DNA from: Pseudomonas taiwanensis
Lineage (GTDB): Bacteria > Pseudomonadota > Gammaproteobacteria > Pseudomonadales > Pseudomonadaceae
DNA length: 64,000 nucleotides
Direction of reading: 5' to 3'
NCBI RefSeq assembly: GCF_013393345.1
Contig: NZ_QJRF01000031.1
Coordinates: 62,001 to 126,000, forward strand
Shown one piece after another: positions 1 to 8,640 of this stretch; positions within the stretch are counted from its first letter, which is position 1, and every line of letters starts with the position of its first letter. Below the pieces are notes generated by a model that saw only the letters and a list, made by a program, of their open reading frames with translations, was not told the DNA's origin and did not search any database. Position numbers and translations under genes: made by a program.

Positions 1-1059
1 CATCCACATCTTCTGCGAGAACAGCGATTCCTCGCACTCGATCTGGGTGGTCAGCAGCCAGCTCTGGCAGGTGGCGAGCACGGCAGCGTAATGGCGGGTG
101 TCACCCCAGTTGTCGGTGACGGCGAGGCTGCCATCGGCGGCCCGGGCGATGCGCTTCACGCCTGGACGCGGGGCGCCGTTGTGCAGGGACGCGAGGCTGG
201 TGCCCGCCGGCCAATGCACGCATTTCTCGGGGACGTGGCGCCAGATGCCCATGGGAACCTGTTGCACGCCGCCGACGATCAGGTGCTGGTTGTCGTCGCA
301 GGCGGTCATCACCACGCGGAAGATTTCCAACATCGAGTTGGGGAAGTCCGAGTCCCAGCCGCCGGTGCCGAAGCCCACCTGACCGAACACTTCGCGGTGA
401 TGGAAGGACAGCTTGGCGAAAGCCTTGGAGCTGGCCACGAAGTCGTAGAAGGTGCGGTCGTCCCACAGCGGTACCAGGGTGTCCCACAGCTCCTTCAGGC
501 GTTTCACATCGCGGTCGCGGATGGCCTGCTGGATGTCGCCGAAGCGGGCGCCGTCCTCCAGCGCATCGGCCCAGGCGTCGGCCACTTCCTGGAACAGCGC
601 CGGCAGGTCGGCCATCTTCTCGGCGTAGTAGGTCTTGCCTTCGAGATCGATCACCGTGCTGCCCGAAGCTGGGGTCAGCGGGTTGGGGAAGGGCTGGGTC
701 TTGAGGCCGAGCATGTCCACGTAGTGGTAGAAGGCGGTGGAGGACGCCGGGAAACGCATGCCGCCCAGCTCCGCGATGATGCCGTCGGTGCCTTCGAAGG
801 TCTGCGAACGCAGGCGCCCGCCCATTTTCGAAGCTTCGTACACCACGGGTTTCAGGCCCAGCTTCATCAACTCGTAAGCCGCCACCAGCCCGGCGATACC
901 GGCGCCGACGATGGCCACCTCGGCACCATGCTGTTCGGCCGGGATGCTCCCCAGGCCCGCAGGATGTTCGATCCAGTCATCGAAGGCGAAGGGGAAGTCC
1001 GGACCGAAGATGGTGATGGGTTTCTTGCCGTCGGCGGGGTGGCGATTGTTGTTGTTCAT
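1..1059 (-). CDS. davB: L-lysine 2-monooxygenase (flavin amine oxidase), N-terminal 353 residues
   Basis: Oxidative decarboxylation of L-lysine to 5-aminovaleramide, the first step of the aminovalerate route; cytosolic flavoprotein. The reading frame starts at ATG 1059 and runs off the left edge without a stop, so about 200 residues are missing. The dinucleotide-binding motif VAIVGAGIAGLVAAYEL lies near residue 32, followed by an acidic residue (VVYEA) and a GGR motif, as in flavin monoamine oxidases. The start (MNNNNRHPADGKKPITIFG) and the stretch GFGTGGWDSDFPNSMLE closely match my recollection of Pseudomonas DavB. The partner amidase davA would be expected off the left edge. It is transcribed away from the AraC gene upstream. 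Confidence 0.85.
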   Translation of the reverse strand, partial: MNNNNRHPADGKKPITIFGPDFPFAFDDWIEHPAGLGSIPAEQHGAEVAIVGAGIAGLVAAYELMKLGLKPVVYEASKMGGRLRSQTFEGTDGIIAELGGMRFPASSTAFYHYVDMLGLKTQPFPNPLTPASGSTVIDLEGKTYYAEKMADLPALFQEVADAWADALEDGARFGDIQQAIRDRDVKRLKELWDTLVPLWDDRTFYDFVASSKAFAKLSFHHREVFGQVGFGTGGWDSDFPNSMLEIFRVVMTACDDNQHLIVGGVQQVPMGIWRHVPEKCVHWPAGTSLASLHNGAPRPGVKRIARAADGSLAVTDNWGDTRHYAAVLATCQSWLLTTQIECEESLFSQKMWM

Positions 1060-1146
1060 GCTGGACCTTGAAGGCTTGTGGGAGAGCGGCCCGTTGGGCG
1101 CGGTGGGGCCATTCTAGGGAGCGTCGTTTTCGTCCATAAGACGCAA

Positions 1147-1208
1147 AGTGTCGTCATTTGGAGCGCTGGTAATACAAAGTGACGATAGAAAAGTTAATAG
1201 TGACGAAT
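1147..1208. promoter_or_regulatory. Candidate AraC-type operator upstream of davB
   Basis: The 239-bp gap between davB and the AraC-type gene holds two direct repeats of AGTGACGA(T/A)(A/T), at 1178-1187 and 1199-1208, offset by exactly 21 bp (two helical turns). A related inverted copy (TGTCGTCATT on the plus strand) lies at about 1148-1158. Tandem half-sites with 21-bp phasing are the usual binding arrangement of AraC-family dimers. The repeats are seen directly; the assignment to the neighbouring regulator is inferred. The rest of the gap shows nothing recognisable. Confidence 0.45.
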
Positions 1209-1298
1209 ATGCTTCACGCGTCCCTTCCTCAGGCTAGTCGCGGAGAGAAGAAGCCGTAGGCTGAGCTTGCTCGCGAAGGGCTGCACCTGCCCATGGCG

Positions 1299-2072
1299 CT
1301 ATCTGCTGGCCGCGGTCGCTTGCCGATACTGCCGGGGTGTGAACCCGGTCAGCAGCTTGAACTGCCGGCTGAATGCGCTGTGGTCGGTGTAGCCGCACTG
1401 CAGGGCGACTTCCGTGATCGGCAGATCGGTCTGCAACAGGCGATGGGCGTGCTCGAGCCGCACCTTGTTGATCATCTGTCGTGGCGTCAGGTGGAACACA
1501 CGCTTGCAGTAGCGTTCCAGTTGGGCGACGGAGATGCCGGCGATCCGCGTCAGCGTGTCCAGGGTGATGGGCTCGTGGAAGTGCGTGCGGATGTGCTCGT
1601 CCACTGCGGCGAGACGCTCATAGGCCGGGTGCGTATGGCTCGCGGACTGCAGATCCATCGAGATGCCCGCCAGGCCGATGATCTCGCCTGCGCGACTATG
1701 CAGGGGGCGCTTGTGCGTCAGGCACCAGCCCGGCTCCCGGCTGCCATACAGGTGCAGTTCCAATTGGTCTTCCAACACCTGGCCCTGTTCCAGCACCCGC
1801 CGGTCCTGCTCGGTGTAGCCAGGGCCGAATTGTGCGGGGAACACCTCGGCGCTGGTCTTGCCCAGAAGAGGCTTCACGCCACAGCGCTGGACCAGCGTGC
1901 GATTGGCCATTACGTAACGGGCCTGGGCGTCCTTGATGAAGATCGCCGCGCTGGAGATCGCATCCAGCATCGGCAGCAGCATCTGCACGCTCGCCAGCAG
2001 TTCATCCATGGTTTCGGGGCGCTTCAGGTCGCTCTCTGAGCAGAGTGCCGCAAGTGCGCTACGCGACATCAT
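1299..2072 (-). CDS. PAS-domain AraC-family transcriptional regulator
   Basis: DNA-binding regulator of about 257 residues. An N-terminal PAS-like sensor (SSAAIFIKDAQARYVMANR, residues about 35-125) precedes two C-terminal helix-turn-helix motifs of the AraC type (TLTRIAGISVAQLERYCKRVF and ITEVALQCGYTDHSAFSRQF). I chose ATG 2072 because a GGGGAGG ribosome-binding site ends 6 nt upstream of it; longer starts overlap that site. The gene lies between davB (same strand, downstream) and the divergent hydroxyproline operon. It could control either or both: divergence favours the hydroxyproline genes, while the 21-bp-phased repeats favour davB. A single related motif (GTGACGAAA, reverse strand, about 2185-2193) also lies upstream of the operon. 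The ligand is unknown. Confidence 0.8.
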   Translation of the reverse strand: MMSRSALAALCSESDLKRPETMDELLASVQMLLPMLDAISSAAIFIKDAQARYVMANRTLVQRCGVKPLLGKTSAEVFPAQFGPGYTEQDRRVLEQGQVLEDQLELHLYGSREPGWCLTHKRPLHSRAGEIIGLAGISMDLQSASHTHPAYERLAAVDEHIRTHFHEPITLDTLTRIAGISVAQLERYCKRVFHLTPRQMINKVRLEHAHRLLQTDLPITEVALQCGYTDHSAFSRQFKLLTGFTPRQYRQATAASR

Positions 2073-2369
2073 TTCCATCCTCCCCAAGGTTGGCCGGCGA
2101 TGCCCAGCCGGCAGCTTGCCCCAGGGCCAGCGGCCTGTCGAGCGCCAACCGGAACGGGCTGCGCGGCTGTCCGGACTGTGCTGATTTCGTCACCCGAAGC
2201 GGGGAAAGGCATCAAGCGCGAAGGCGCGCCGCCCGTCCACTCTATGGCCATCGCCCCGGTCGGCGAATCCAGGGAATACGCACTCACCAAGGGGCAGCAT
2301 TCACACGCCGATCCAAGCCCCGAATGGCGATCCACCAGCCCGTCCAATAACTCACAAGAAGGCGACGCC
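2073..2369. promoter_or_regulatory. Divergent intergenic region, AraC gene / APC permease
   Basis: This 297-bp stretch separates the AraC regulator (leftward) from the APC permease (rightward) and must hold both promoters. It contains one copy of the GTGACGAAA motif on the minus strand (about 2185-2193), shared with the davB upstream repeats, and an AAGAAGG ribosome-binding site just before ATG 2370. I see no convincing -35/-10 pair and no long palindrome. Confidence 0.3.
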
Positions 2370-3998
2370 ATGTCTGGAAAATTCAAGAAGCAGCTCTCGT
2401 TGATGGACCTGACCTTCATCGGTCTAGGGGCCATCTTCGGCTCCGGTTGGCTATTCGCGGCCAGCCACGTCTCGGCGATCGCCGGACCGGCGGGGATCAT
2501 CTCCTGGTTCCTCGGCGGGTTCGCCGTACTGCTGCTCGGCATCATCTACTGCGAACTGGGTGCAGCGCTGCCGCGTGCCGGCGGCGTGGTGCGGTATCCG
2601 GTGTTCTCCCATGGCCCGCTGCTGGGCTACCTGATGGGGTTCATCACCCTGATTGCCTTCTCCAGCCTGGTGGCGATCGAAGTGGTCGCCTCCCGCCAGT
2701 ACGCCGCGGCCTGGTTCCCGTCGCTGACCGAGCCGGGCTCCAGCGCCCCGACCATCCTCGGCTGGTTCGTGCAGTTCGGCCTGCTGTGCCTGTTCTTCTG
2801 GCTCAACTACCGCAGCGTCAAGACTTTCGCCAGGGCCAACAACCTGGTCAGCGTGTTCAAGTTCATCGTGCCGCTGCTGGTCATCGGCGTGCTGTTCGCC
2901 TTCTTCAAACCGGAGAACTTCGCAGTCCAGGGCTTCGCGCCCTTCGGCCTTTCGGGCATTGAGATGGCGGTCTCGGCGGGTGGCATCATCTTCGCCTACC
3001 TGGGGCTCACGCCGATCATCTCGGTGGCCAGCGAGGTGAAGAACCCGCAGCGCACTATCCCCATCGCGCTGATCCTCTCGGTCCTGCTCTCCACCGCCAT
3101 CTATGTGCTGTTGCAACTGGCCTTCCTCGGTGCCGTGCCCACGGAAATGCTGGCCAACGGCTGGGCCGGTATCTCCAAAGAGTTCGCCCTGCCGTACAGG
3201 GACATCGCCCTGGTCCTCGGTGTGGGCTGGCTGGCCTACCTGGTGGTCGCCGATGCGGTGATCTCACCCAGCGGTTGCGGCAACATCTACATGAATGCCA
3301 CGCCTCGGGTCGTCTATGGCTGGGCGCAGACCGGCACCTTCTTCAGGATCTTCACCCGCATCGACGAACAGTCTGGCATCCCGCGCCCGGCGCTCTGGCT
3401 GACCTTCGCCCTGTCGGTGTTCTGGACCCTGCCGTTCCCCTCCTGGGAGGCCCTGATCAACGTGGTGTCGGCCGCGCTGGTGCTGAGCTATGCCGTTGCA
3501 CCGGTGACCGTCGCTGCCCTGCGCCGCAATGCTCCCGATATGCCGCGTCCGTTCCGGGTAAGGGGCCTGGGCGTGATGGGGCCGCTGTCCTTCGTCATCG
3601 CTGCGCTGATCGTCTACTGGTCAGGCTGGAGCACCGTTTCCTGGCTGCTGGGCCTGCAGATCCTGATGTTCGTGATCTACCTGCTGTGCCGGCGCTTCGT
3701 ACCCACCGAGCACCTGAGCATCGCCCAGCAGGTGCGCTCGTCCGCGTGGTTGATCGGCTTCTACGCCACCACCCTGCTGCTCTCCTGGCTCGGCAGTTTC
3801 GGCGGCCTGGGCGTGCTCGGCCATCCGTTCGACACCCTCGTCGTGGCCGCCTGCGCCACCGCCATCTACTACTGGGGCGCAGCCACCGGCGTGCCGGCTC
3901 ATCTGATCGTTCTCAGTGGAGAGGATGAAAGCGAAGAGGGCGCCGACACCGAGACGGGCCTGCATCCGGCCACGGCCCGCACCCAGGCCTCGTCCTGA
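2370..3998 (+). CDS. APC-family amino acid permease
   Basis: Inner-membrane secondary transporter of 542 residues in the amino acid-polyamine-organocation superfamily. Around a dozen hydrophobic segments are visible, beginning with LSLMDLTFIGLGAIFGSGWL, which carries the characteristic G(A)xxGSG of TM1. ATG 2370 is preceded by AAGAAGG at proper spacing; upstream in-frame ATGs lie in low-quality sequence before that site. It is the first gene of a rightward operon for 4-hydroxyproline breakdown, so hydroxyproline or proline uptake is the likely job, inferred from context. The family also includes aspartate and putrescine carriers. The C-terminal tail after about residue 515 is hydrophilic and probably cytoplasmic. 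Confidence 0.8.
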   Translation: MSGKFKKQLSLMDLTFIGLGAIFGSGWLFAASHVSAIAGPAGIISWFLGGFAVLLLGIIYCELGAALPRAGGVVRYPVFSHGPLLGYLMGFITLIAFSSLVAIEVVASRQYAAAWFPSLTEPGSSAPTILGWFVQFGLLCLFFWLNYRSVKTFARANNLVSVFKFIVPLLVIGVLFAFFKPENFAVQGFAPFGLSGIEMAVSAGGIIFAYLGLTPIISVASEVKNPQRTIPIALILSVLLSTAIYVLLQLAFLGAVPTEMLANGWAGISKEFALPYRDIALVLGVGWLAYLVVADAVISPSGCGNIYMNATPRVVYGWAQTGTFFRIFTRIDEQSGIPRPALWLTFALSVFWTLPFPSWEALINVVSAALVLSYAVAPVTVAALRRNAPDMPRPFRVRGLGVMGPLSFVIAALIVYWSGWSTVSWLLGLQILMFVIYLLCRRFVPTEHLSIAQQVRSSAWLIGFYATTLLLSWLGSFGGLGVLGHPFDTLVVAACATAIYYWGAATGVPAHLIVLSGEDESEEGADTETGLHPATARTQASS

Positions 3999-4021
3999 TG
4001 TCCAGCGAAAGGAGTACGGAT

Positions 4022-5035
4022 ATGAGCGACCTCATCAACCTCAGCCTCGACCAGGTCCATGCCCTGGCGACGCGCGCACTGACCCATAACGGTATGGGCG
4101 AGGACCATGCCCGCGCCATTGCCGACACCATCACCCGGGGGCAGCGCGACGAGTGCCACTCCCATGGCCTCTACCGAGTCCTGGTGTGCGTGCATTCGCT
4201 GCGCTCCGGCAAGATCGACCCGCTGGCACGCCCGACGCTGAGCCGGCCCGCGCCCGCCGTCGTCAGCGTCGACGCCCACCGAGGCTATTCGCTGCTGGCG
4301 TTTCAGAGTGGCCTGCCGCTGCTGGTGGAACAGGCCCGTGAATTGGGCGTCGCCGCTCTGGTGATCCGCAACTGCTTCCACTTTTCCGCGCTTTGGCCGG
4401 AGGTGGAAGCCATTGCCGCCGAAGGGCTGGTCGGGCTGGCCATGACCCCCAGCCACGCCTGGGTGGCGCCGGAGGGTGGCAGCAGGGGCGTGTTCGGCAC
4501 CAACCCCTTGGCGTTCGCCTGGCCCCGGAATGGCCGCGAGCCCTTCGTCTTCGATTTCGCCACCAGCGCCATCGCGCGGGGCGATATCGAGCTGCACGCC
4601 CGCCAGGGCAAGCCCATTCCCCTGGGGTGGGGCCTGGATGCCGAGGGACTACCCACCACCGATGCGCGGGCCGCGCTGGAGGGTGCCATGCAGACCTTCG
4701 GCGGACACAAAGGCTCGGCGCTCGCCGCCATGATCGAGCTCATGGCCGGTGCGCTGATCGGCGACATGACCAGCGCCGAATCCCTGGCCTTTGATGCGGG
4801 TGCCGGCGCTACGCCCTGCCACGGCGAGCTGCTGCTGGCCTTCGACCCCGCCCGCTTCCTCGGCGGCGCGATGGAAGACGGCCAACGGCGTGCCGAGCAA
4901 CTGTTCGCCGCCATCACCGACCAGGGGGCACGCCTGCCGTCTCAGCGACGTTTCGCGGCCCGCCAACGCAGCGAGCGTGATGGCGTCTGGGTGGGGCGAG
5001 CCCTGCTGGACGACATCGAGCGGCTGATGGCCTAG
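4022..5035 (+). CDS. Ldh/malate dehydrogenase-family oxidoreductase, probable imino-acid reductase
   Basis: NAD(P)H-dependent enzyme of 337 residues in the malate/L-lactate/ureidoglycolate dehydrogenase superfamily. The family member Delta1-piperideine-2-carboxylate/Delta1-pyrroline-2-carboxylate reductase (DpkA) reduces cyclic imino acids to L-pipecolate or L-proline. Visible family motifs are DECHSHGLYR (about residue 42), RNCFHFSALWPE, GTNPLAFAWPR and FGGHKGSALA. An earlier ATG at 3998 overlaps the permease stop; ATG 4022 is chosen because AAAGGAG precedes it at good spacing. Within a hydroxyproline operon it probably handles a pyrroline-2-carboxylate from a 3-hydroxyproline or D-amino-acid branch. 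The nearby davB leaves a lysine/pipecolate role possible. Confidence 0.7.
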   Translation: MSDLINLSLDQVHALATRALTHNGMGEDHARAIADTITRGQRDECHSHGLYRVLVCVHSLRSGKIDPLARPTLSRPAPAVVSVDAHRGYSLLAFQSGLPLLVEQARELGVAALVIRNCFHFSALWPEVEAIAAEGLVGLAMTPSHAWVAPEGGSRGVFGTNPLAFAWPRNGREPFVFDFATSAIARGDIELHARQGKPIPLGWGLDAEGLPTTDARAALEGAMQTFGGHKGSALAAMIELMAGALIGDMTSAESLAFDAGAGATPCHGELLLAFDPARFLGGAMEDGQRRAEQLFAAITDQGARLPSQRRFAARQRSERDGVWVGRALLDDIERLMA

Positions 5036-5077
5036 CAAGTTCCCCGAACCTTACCCGGCCACTGAATGGACCAGCTC

Positions 5078-6004
5078 ATGAAGCGCATACACGTCATCGA
5101 CTCCCACACCGGCGGTGAACCCACCCGCCTGGTGATGAAAGGCTTTCCCGAACCGGCCGGCGCTACCCTGGCCGAGCAGCGCGATGCACTGCGCGAGCGG
5201 CATGACCAATGGCGTCGAGCCTGCCTGCTCGAACCACGGGGCAACGACGTACTGGTGGGCGCCCTGTACCGCCCGCCGGTATCACCCGGCGCCACGTGCG
5301 GGGTGATCTTCTTCAACAACGCCGGCTACCTCGGCATGTGCGGCCACGGCACCATCGGCCTGGTCGCCTCCCTGCATCACCTGGGGCTGATCGGCCCGGG
5401 CGAGCACCGGATCGACACACCGGTGGGCACGGTCAGCGCCACCCTGCATGAAGACGGTGCCGTGACCATCGGCAACGTACCGGCCTACCGGTACCGCCGG
5501 CAGGTGCCGGTCGAGGTCCCCGGGCACGGCCTTGTCCACGGCGACATCGCCTGGGGCGGCAACTGGTTCTTCCTGGTGTCCGAACACGGCCAGCGGCTGC
5601 AACTCGACAACGTCGAAGCCCTGACCGCGTTCACCTGGGCGATGCTCAGGGCACTGGAAGCGCAAGGCATCCACGGTGAAGGCGGCGCGTTGATCGACCA
5701 CGTCGAGCTCTTCGCCGATGACGACGAAGCTGACAGCCGCAACTTCGTCATGTGCCCGGGCAAGGCCTACGACCGCTCGCCCTGCGGCACCGGCACCAGC
5801 GCCAAACTGGCGTGCCTGGCCGCCGATGAAAAGCTCGCGCCCGGCCAGACCTGGGTCCAGGCCGGCATCACTGGCAGCCGCTTCGAGGGCCGCTACGAAA
5901 CGGACGGAGAACGCATCCGTCCCTTCATCACCGGCCGCGCTTACCTGACGGCCGACAGCACCCTGCTCATCGATGAACAGGACCCCTTTGCGTGGGGCAT
6001 CTGA
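5078..6004 (+). CDS. lhpA: 4-hydroxyproline 2-epimerase
   Basis: Cofactor-independent racemase-fold enzyme of 308 residues that converts trans-4-hydroxy-L-proline to cis-4-hydroxy-D-proline, the entry step of bacterial hydroxyproline catabolism. The two catalytic cysteines of the proline racemase family are both present: Cys88 in [12 protein letters not shown] and Cys236 in [12 protein letters not shown]. Having both supports an epimerase rather than a 3-hydroxyproline dehydratase, which lacks one of them. The start [19 protein letters not shown] matches the usual family N-terminus, so ATG 5078 is preferred over ATG 5066, which would add four residues. It lies 42 bp after the reductase and is followed by the deaminase gene. 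Confidence 0.9.
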   Translation: MKRIHVIDSHTGGEPTRLVMKGFPEPAGATLAEQRDALRERHDQWRRACLLEPRGNDVLVGALYRPPVSPGATCGVIFFNNAGYLGMCGHGTIGLVASLHHLGLIGPGEHRIDTPVGTVSATLHEDGAVTIGNVPAYRYRRQVPVEVPGHGLVHGDIAWGGNWFFLVSEHGQRLQLDNVEALTAFTWAMLRALEAQGIHGEGGALIDHVELFADDDEADSRNFVMCPGKAYDRSPCGTGTSAKLACLAADEKLAPGQTWVQAGITGSRFEGRYETDGERIRPFITGRAYLTADSTLLIDEQDPFAWGI

Positions 6005-6047
6005 GTCTCCACGCCTTCTTCATCCCCCTGCACCAAGGAGCAGAACA

Positions 6048-6995
6048 ATGAACGACAGCATCTTCACCGGTTGCATTCCCGCCCTGATGACACCCTGCAC
6101 CGCCGAGCGCACGCCGGACTTCGACGCCCTGGTGGCCAAGGGCCGCGAGCTGATCGATATCGGCATGAGCGCGGTGGTCTACTGCGGTTCCATGGGCGAC
6201 TGGCCGCTGCTCAGCGAAGCCCAGCGCCAGGAAGGCGTGGCGCGCCTGGTGAAGGCCGGCGTACCCACCATCGTCGGCACTGGTGCGGTCAGCACCCGCG
6301 AGGCGGTTGCCCATGCCGCGCACGCCGCCAAGGTGGGTGCCCACGGACTCATGGTGATCCCGCGCCTGCTCTCCCGCGCCGCTTCGCCGGCCGCGCAGAA
6401 GGCCCACTTCTCCGCCGTGCTCGGCGCCGCCCCCGCGCTGCCGGCGGTGATCTACAACAGCCCCTACTACAGCTTCTCCACCCGCGCCGACCTGTTCTTC
6501 GAACTGCGCGGCCAGTTCTCCAACCTGATCGGCTTCAAGGAGTTCGGCGGCGCCGCCGACATGCGCTACGCCGCCGAGCACATCACCTCCCGTGACGACG
6601 ACGTGATCCTCATGGCCGGCGTGGATACCCAAGTGTTCCACGGCTACGTCAACTGCAACGCCACCGGCACCATCACCGGCATCGGCAACGTGCTGCCACG
6701 CGAGGTGCTGCAGCTGGTGGCGCTGAGCCGGCAGGCCGCCAAGGGCGATACCCGCGCGCGTCGCCTCGCCCTGGAGCTGAGCGCGGCGCTGGACGTGTTG
6801 TCGTCCTTCGACGAGGGCTGCGACCTGGTGCTGTTCTACAAGTACCTGATGGTGCTCAACGGCGACCGCGAATACAGCCTGCACTTCAACGAGAGCGACG
6901 CGCTCAGCGACTCCCAGCGCCGCTACGCCGAGCAGCAGTACGCGCTCTTCCGCCAGTGGTACGCCAACTGGTCGGTGGAGCAGAACCTCGTCTGA
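6048..6995 (+). CDS. lhpC: 1-pyrroline-4-hydroxy-2-carboxylate deaminase (DHDPS family)
   Basis: Class I aldolase-fold enzyme of 315 residues that deaminates Delta1-pyrroline-4-hydroxy-2-carboxylate to alpha-ketoglutarate semialdehyde. The Schiff-base lysine is Lys164 in NLIGFKEFGG, and the conserved tyrosine is Tyr136 in VIYNSPYY. Both are arranged as in dihydrodipicolinate synthase and N-acetylneuraminate lyase. A GCG-rich GSMGDWPLL loop replaces the GTTGE motif of true lysine-biosynthetic DapA enzymes, consistent with a catabolic deaminase. ATG 6048 follows AAGGAGCAGAAC. The assignment rests on family plus position between the epimerase and the semialdehyde dehydrogenase. Confidence 0.85.
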   Translation: MNDSIFTGCIPALMTPCTAERTPDFDALVAKGRELIDIGMSAVVYCGSMGDWPLLSEAQRQEGVARLVKAGVPTIVGTGAVSTREAVAHAAHAAKVGAHGLMVIPRLLSRAASPAAQKAHFSAVLGAAPALPAVIYNSPYYSFSTRADLFFELRGQFSNLIGFKEFGGAADMRYAAEHITSRDDDVILMAGVDTQVFHGYVNCNATGTITGIGNVLPREVLQLVALSRQAAKGDTRARRLALELSAALDVLSSFDEGCDLVLFYKYLMVLNGDREYSLHFNESDALSDSQRRYAEQQYALFRQWYANWSVEQNLV

Positions 6996-7058
6996 CACAG
7001 GCCCGCCGCGGAGCCCCCGCTCCGCGGCGGAGCGCACCTCGCACACCCAGGAAGCACC

Positions 7059-8636
7059 ATGAAACTGACAGGCAACATGCTGATCGGCCGTCAGGCCGTA
7101 ACTGGCAGCCGCGAAGCGATCCGCGCCATCGATCCCGCCACCGGCACCCCGCTCGAACCCGCCTATCCGGGCGGCAGCCAGGCCAAGGTGGAGCAGGCCT
7201 GCGCCCTGGCCTGGGCCGCCTTTGGCGGCTACCGGGAAACCTCGCTGGAGGCACGCGCCGGATTCCTCGAAACCATCGCCGAGGAGATCGAAGCGCTGGG
7301 GGACGAACTGATCCAGCGCGCTGTGGCCGAAACCGGGCTGCCCCAGGCGCGCATCCAGGGCGAGCGGGGCCGCACCTGCCAACAGCTGCGCACCTTTGCC
7401 CGTACCGTGCGGGCGGGCGAATGGCTGGATGTGCGGGTCGACACGGCCCAACCGGATCGCCAGCCCCTGCCAAGGCCAGACCTGCGCCAGCGCCAAGTGC
7501 CTCTGGGACCGGTGGCGGTGTTCGGCGCCAGCAACTTTCCCTTGGCCTTCTCCGTGGCCGGCGGCGACACCGCCTCGGCGCTGGCGGCCGGCTGCCCGGT
7601 GGTGGTCAAGGCCCATGGCGCACACCCCGGCACCAGCGAACTGGTGGGGCGTGCCGTGGCCAGCGCCGCGGAGCGTTGCGCCATGCCCGAGGGCGTGTTC
7701 TCGCTGCTGTTCGGTGCCGGGCGCGAGGTGGGCATCGCCCTGGTCAGCGACCCGCGCATCAAGGCCGTGGGCTTTACTGGCTCGCGCAGCGGCGGCCTGG
7801 CCCTGTGTCGGGCGGCCCAGGCCCGGCCGGAACCGATCCCGGTGTATGCGGAGATGAGTTCGATCAACCCGGTGTTCCTGCTTCCTGCCGCCTTGCAGGC
7901 CCGTGGCGAGGGCCTGGCCCAGGGCTTCGTCGCCTCGCTGACCCAGGGTGCCGGCCAGTTTTGCACCAACCCTGGCCTGGTGATCGCTCGCCGGGGCGCG
8001 GCACTGGATGCCTTCATCGCGGCGGCTGCCAAGCAACTGCAGAGCAGCCCGGCACAGACCATGCTCACGCCGGGCATCTTCGGCGCCTTCGAATCCGGCG
8101 CCGGCGCGCTGGCCGGGCACGCCGAGGTACGGCGTGTGGCCATCGGGCTGCCGGGCGAGGGTCCCAACCGCTGCCAGGCGCAACTGTTCGTCACCTGCGC
8201 CGAAGCCTTCCTGGCCGACCCGGCATTGCAGGCCGAAGTCTTCGGTGCGGCCGCGCTGATCGTGCAGTGCCGCGACGAGGAGCAGATACGCGAAATCGCC
8301 GAGCACTTCGAAGGCCAGCTCACAACGACCCTGCACCTGGACGAGGCGGACTTCGACGCCGCCCGGGCCCTGCTGCCGACCCTGGAGCTCAAGGCTGGCC
8401 GCGTGCTGGTCAACGGCTGGCCGACAGGCGTCGAGGTGTGCGACGCCATGGTCCACGGCGGCCCGTTCCCGGCCACCTCGGACACGCGCAGCACCTCGGT
8501 AGGCACTGCCGCGATCCGCCGCTTCCTGCGGCCGGTCTGCTATCAGGGCTTCCCGGATGGCCTGCTGCCCACCGAGCTCAGGCAAGACAATCCCTTGCGG
8601 TTGCGGCGTCTGCTCGATGGCGAGAGGGAGGTCTAG
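7059..8636 (+). CDS. Alpha-ketoglutarate semialdehyde dehydrogenase (NADP+)
   Basis: Aldehyde dehydrogenase superfamily enzyme of 525 residues that oxidises 2,5-dioxovalerate (alpha-ketoglutarate semialdehyde) to 2-oxoglutarate, the last step of the hydroxyproline route. The nucleophile Cys302 lies in AGQFCTNPG and the general base Glu265 in [23 protein letters not shown] marks the cofactor domain. The [10 protein letters not shown] variant of the usual ELGGK motif is typical of the hydroxyproline/aldarate-linked subfamily. ATG 7059 is preceded by AGGAAGC. It sits 63 bp after the deaminase and 4 bp before the oxidoreductase. Confidence 0.87.
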   Translation: MKLTGNMLIGRQAVTGSREAIRAIDPATGTPLEPAYPGGSQAKVEQACALAWAAFGGYRETSLEARAGFLETIAEEIEALGDELIQRAVAETGLPQARIQGERGRTCQQLRTFARTVRAGEWLDVRVDTAQPDRQPLPRPDLRQRQVPLGPVAVFGASNFPLAFSVAGGDTASALAAGCPVVVKAHGAHPGTSELVGRAVASAAERCAMPEGVFSLLFGAGREVGIALVSDPRIKAVGFTGSRSGGLALCRAAQARPEPIPVYAEMSSINPVFLLPAALQARGEGLAQGFVASLTQGAGQFCTNPGLVIARRGAALDAFIAAAAKQLQSSPAQTMLTPGIFGAFESGAGALAGHAEVRRVAIGLPGEGPNRCQAQLFVTCAEAFLADPALQAEVFGAAALIVQCRDEEQIREIAEHFEGQLTTTLHLDEADFDAARALLPTLELKAGRVLVNGWPTGVEVCDAMVHGGPFPATSDTRSTSVGTAAIRRFLRPVCYQGFPDGLLPTELRQDNPLRLRRLLDGEREV

Positions 8637-8640
8637 CGCC

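Noticed and set aside
2100-2369. N-terminal extension of the APC permease upstream of ATG 2370
   Set aside because: The extension is hydrophilic and lacks permease features, overlaps the divergent regulatory region, and a good ribosome-binding site precedes ATG 2370.
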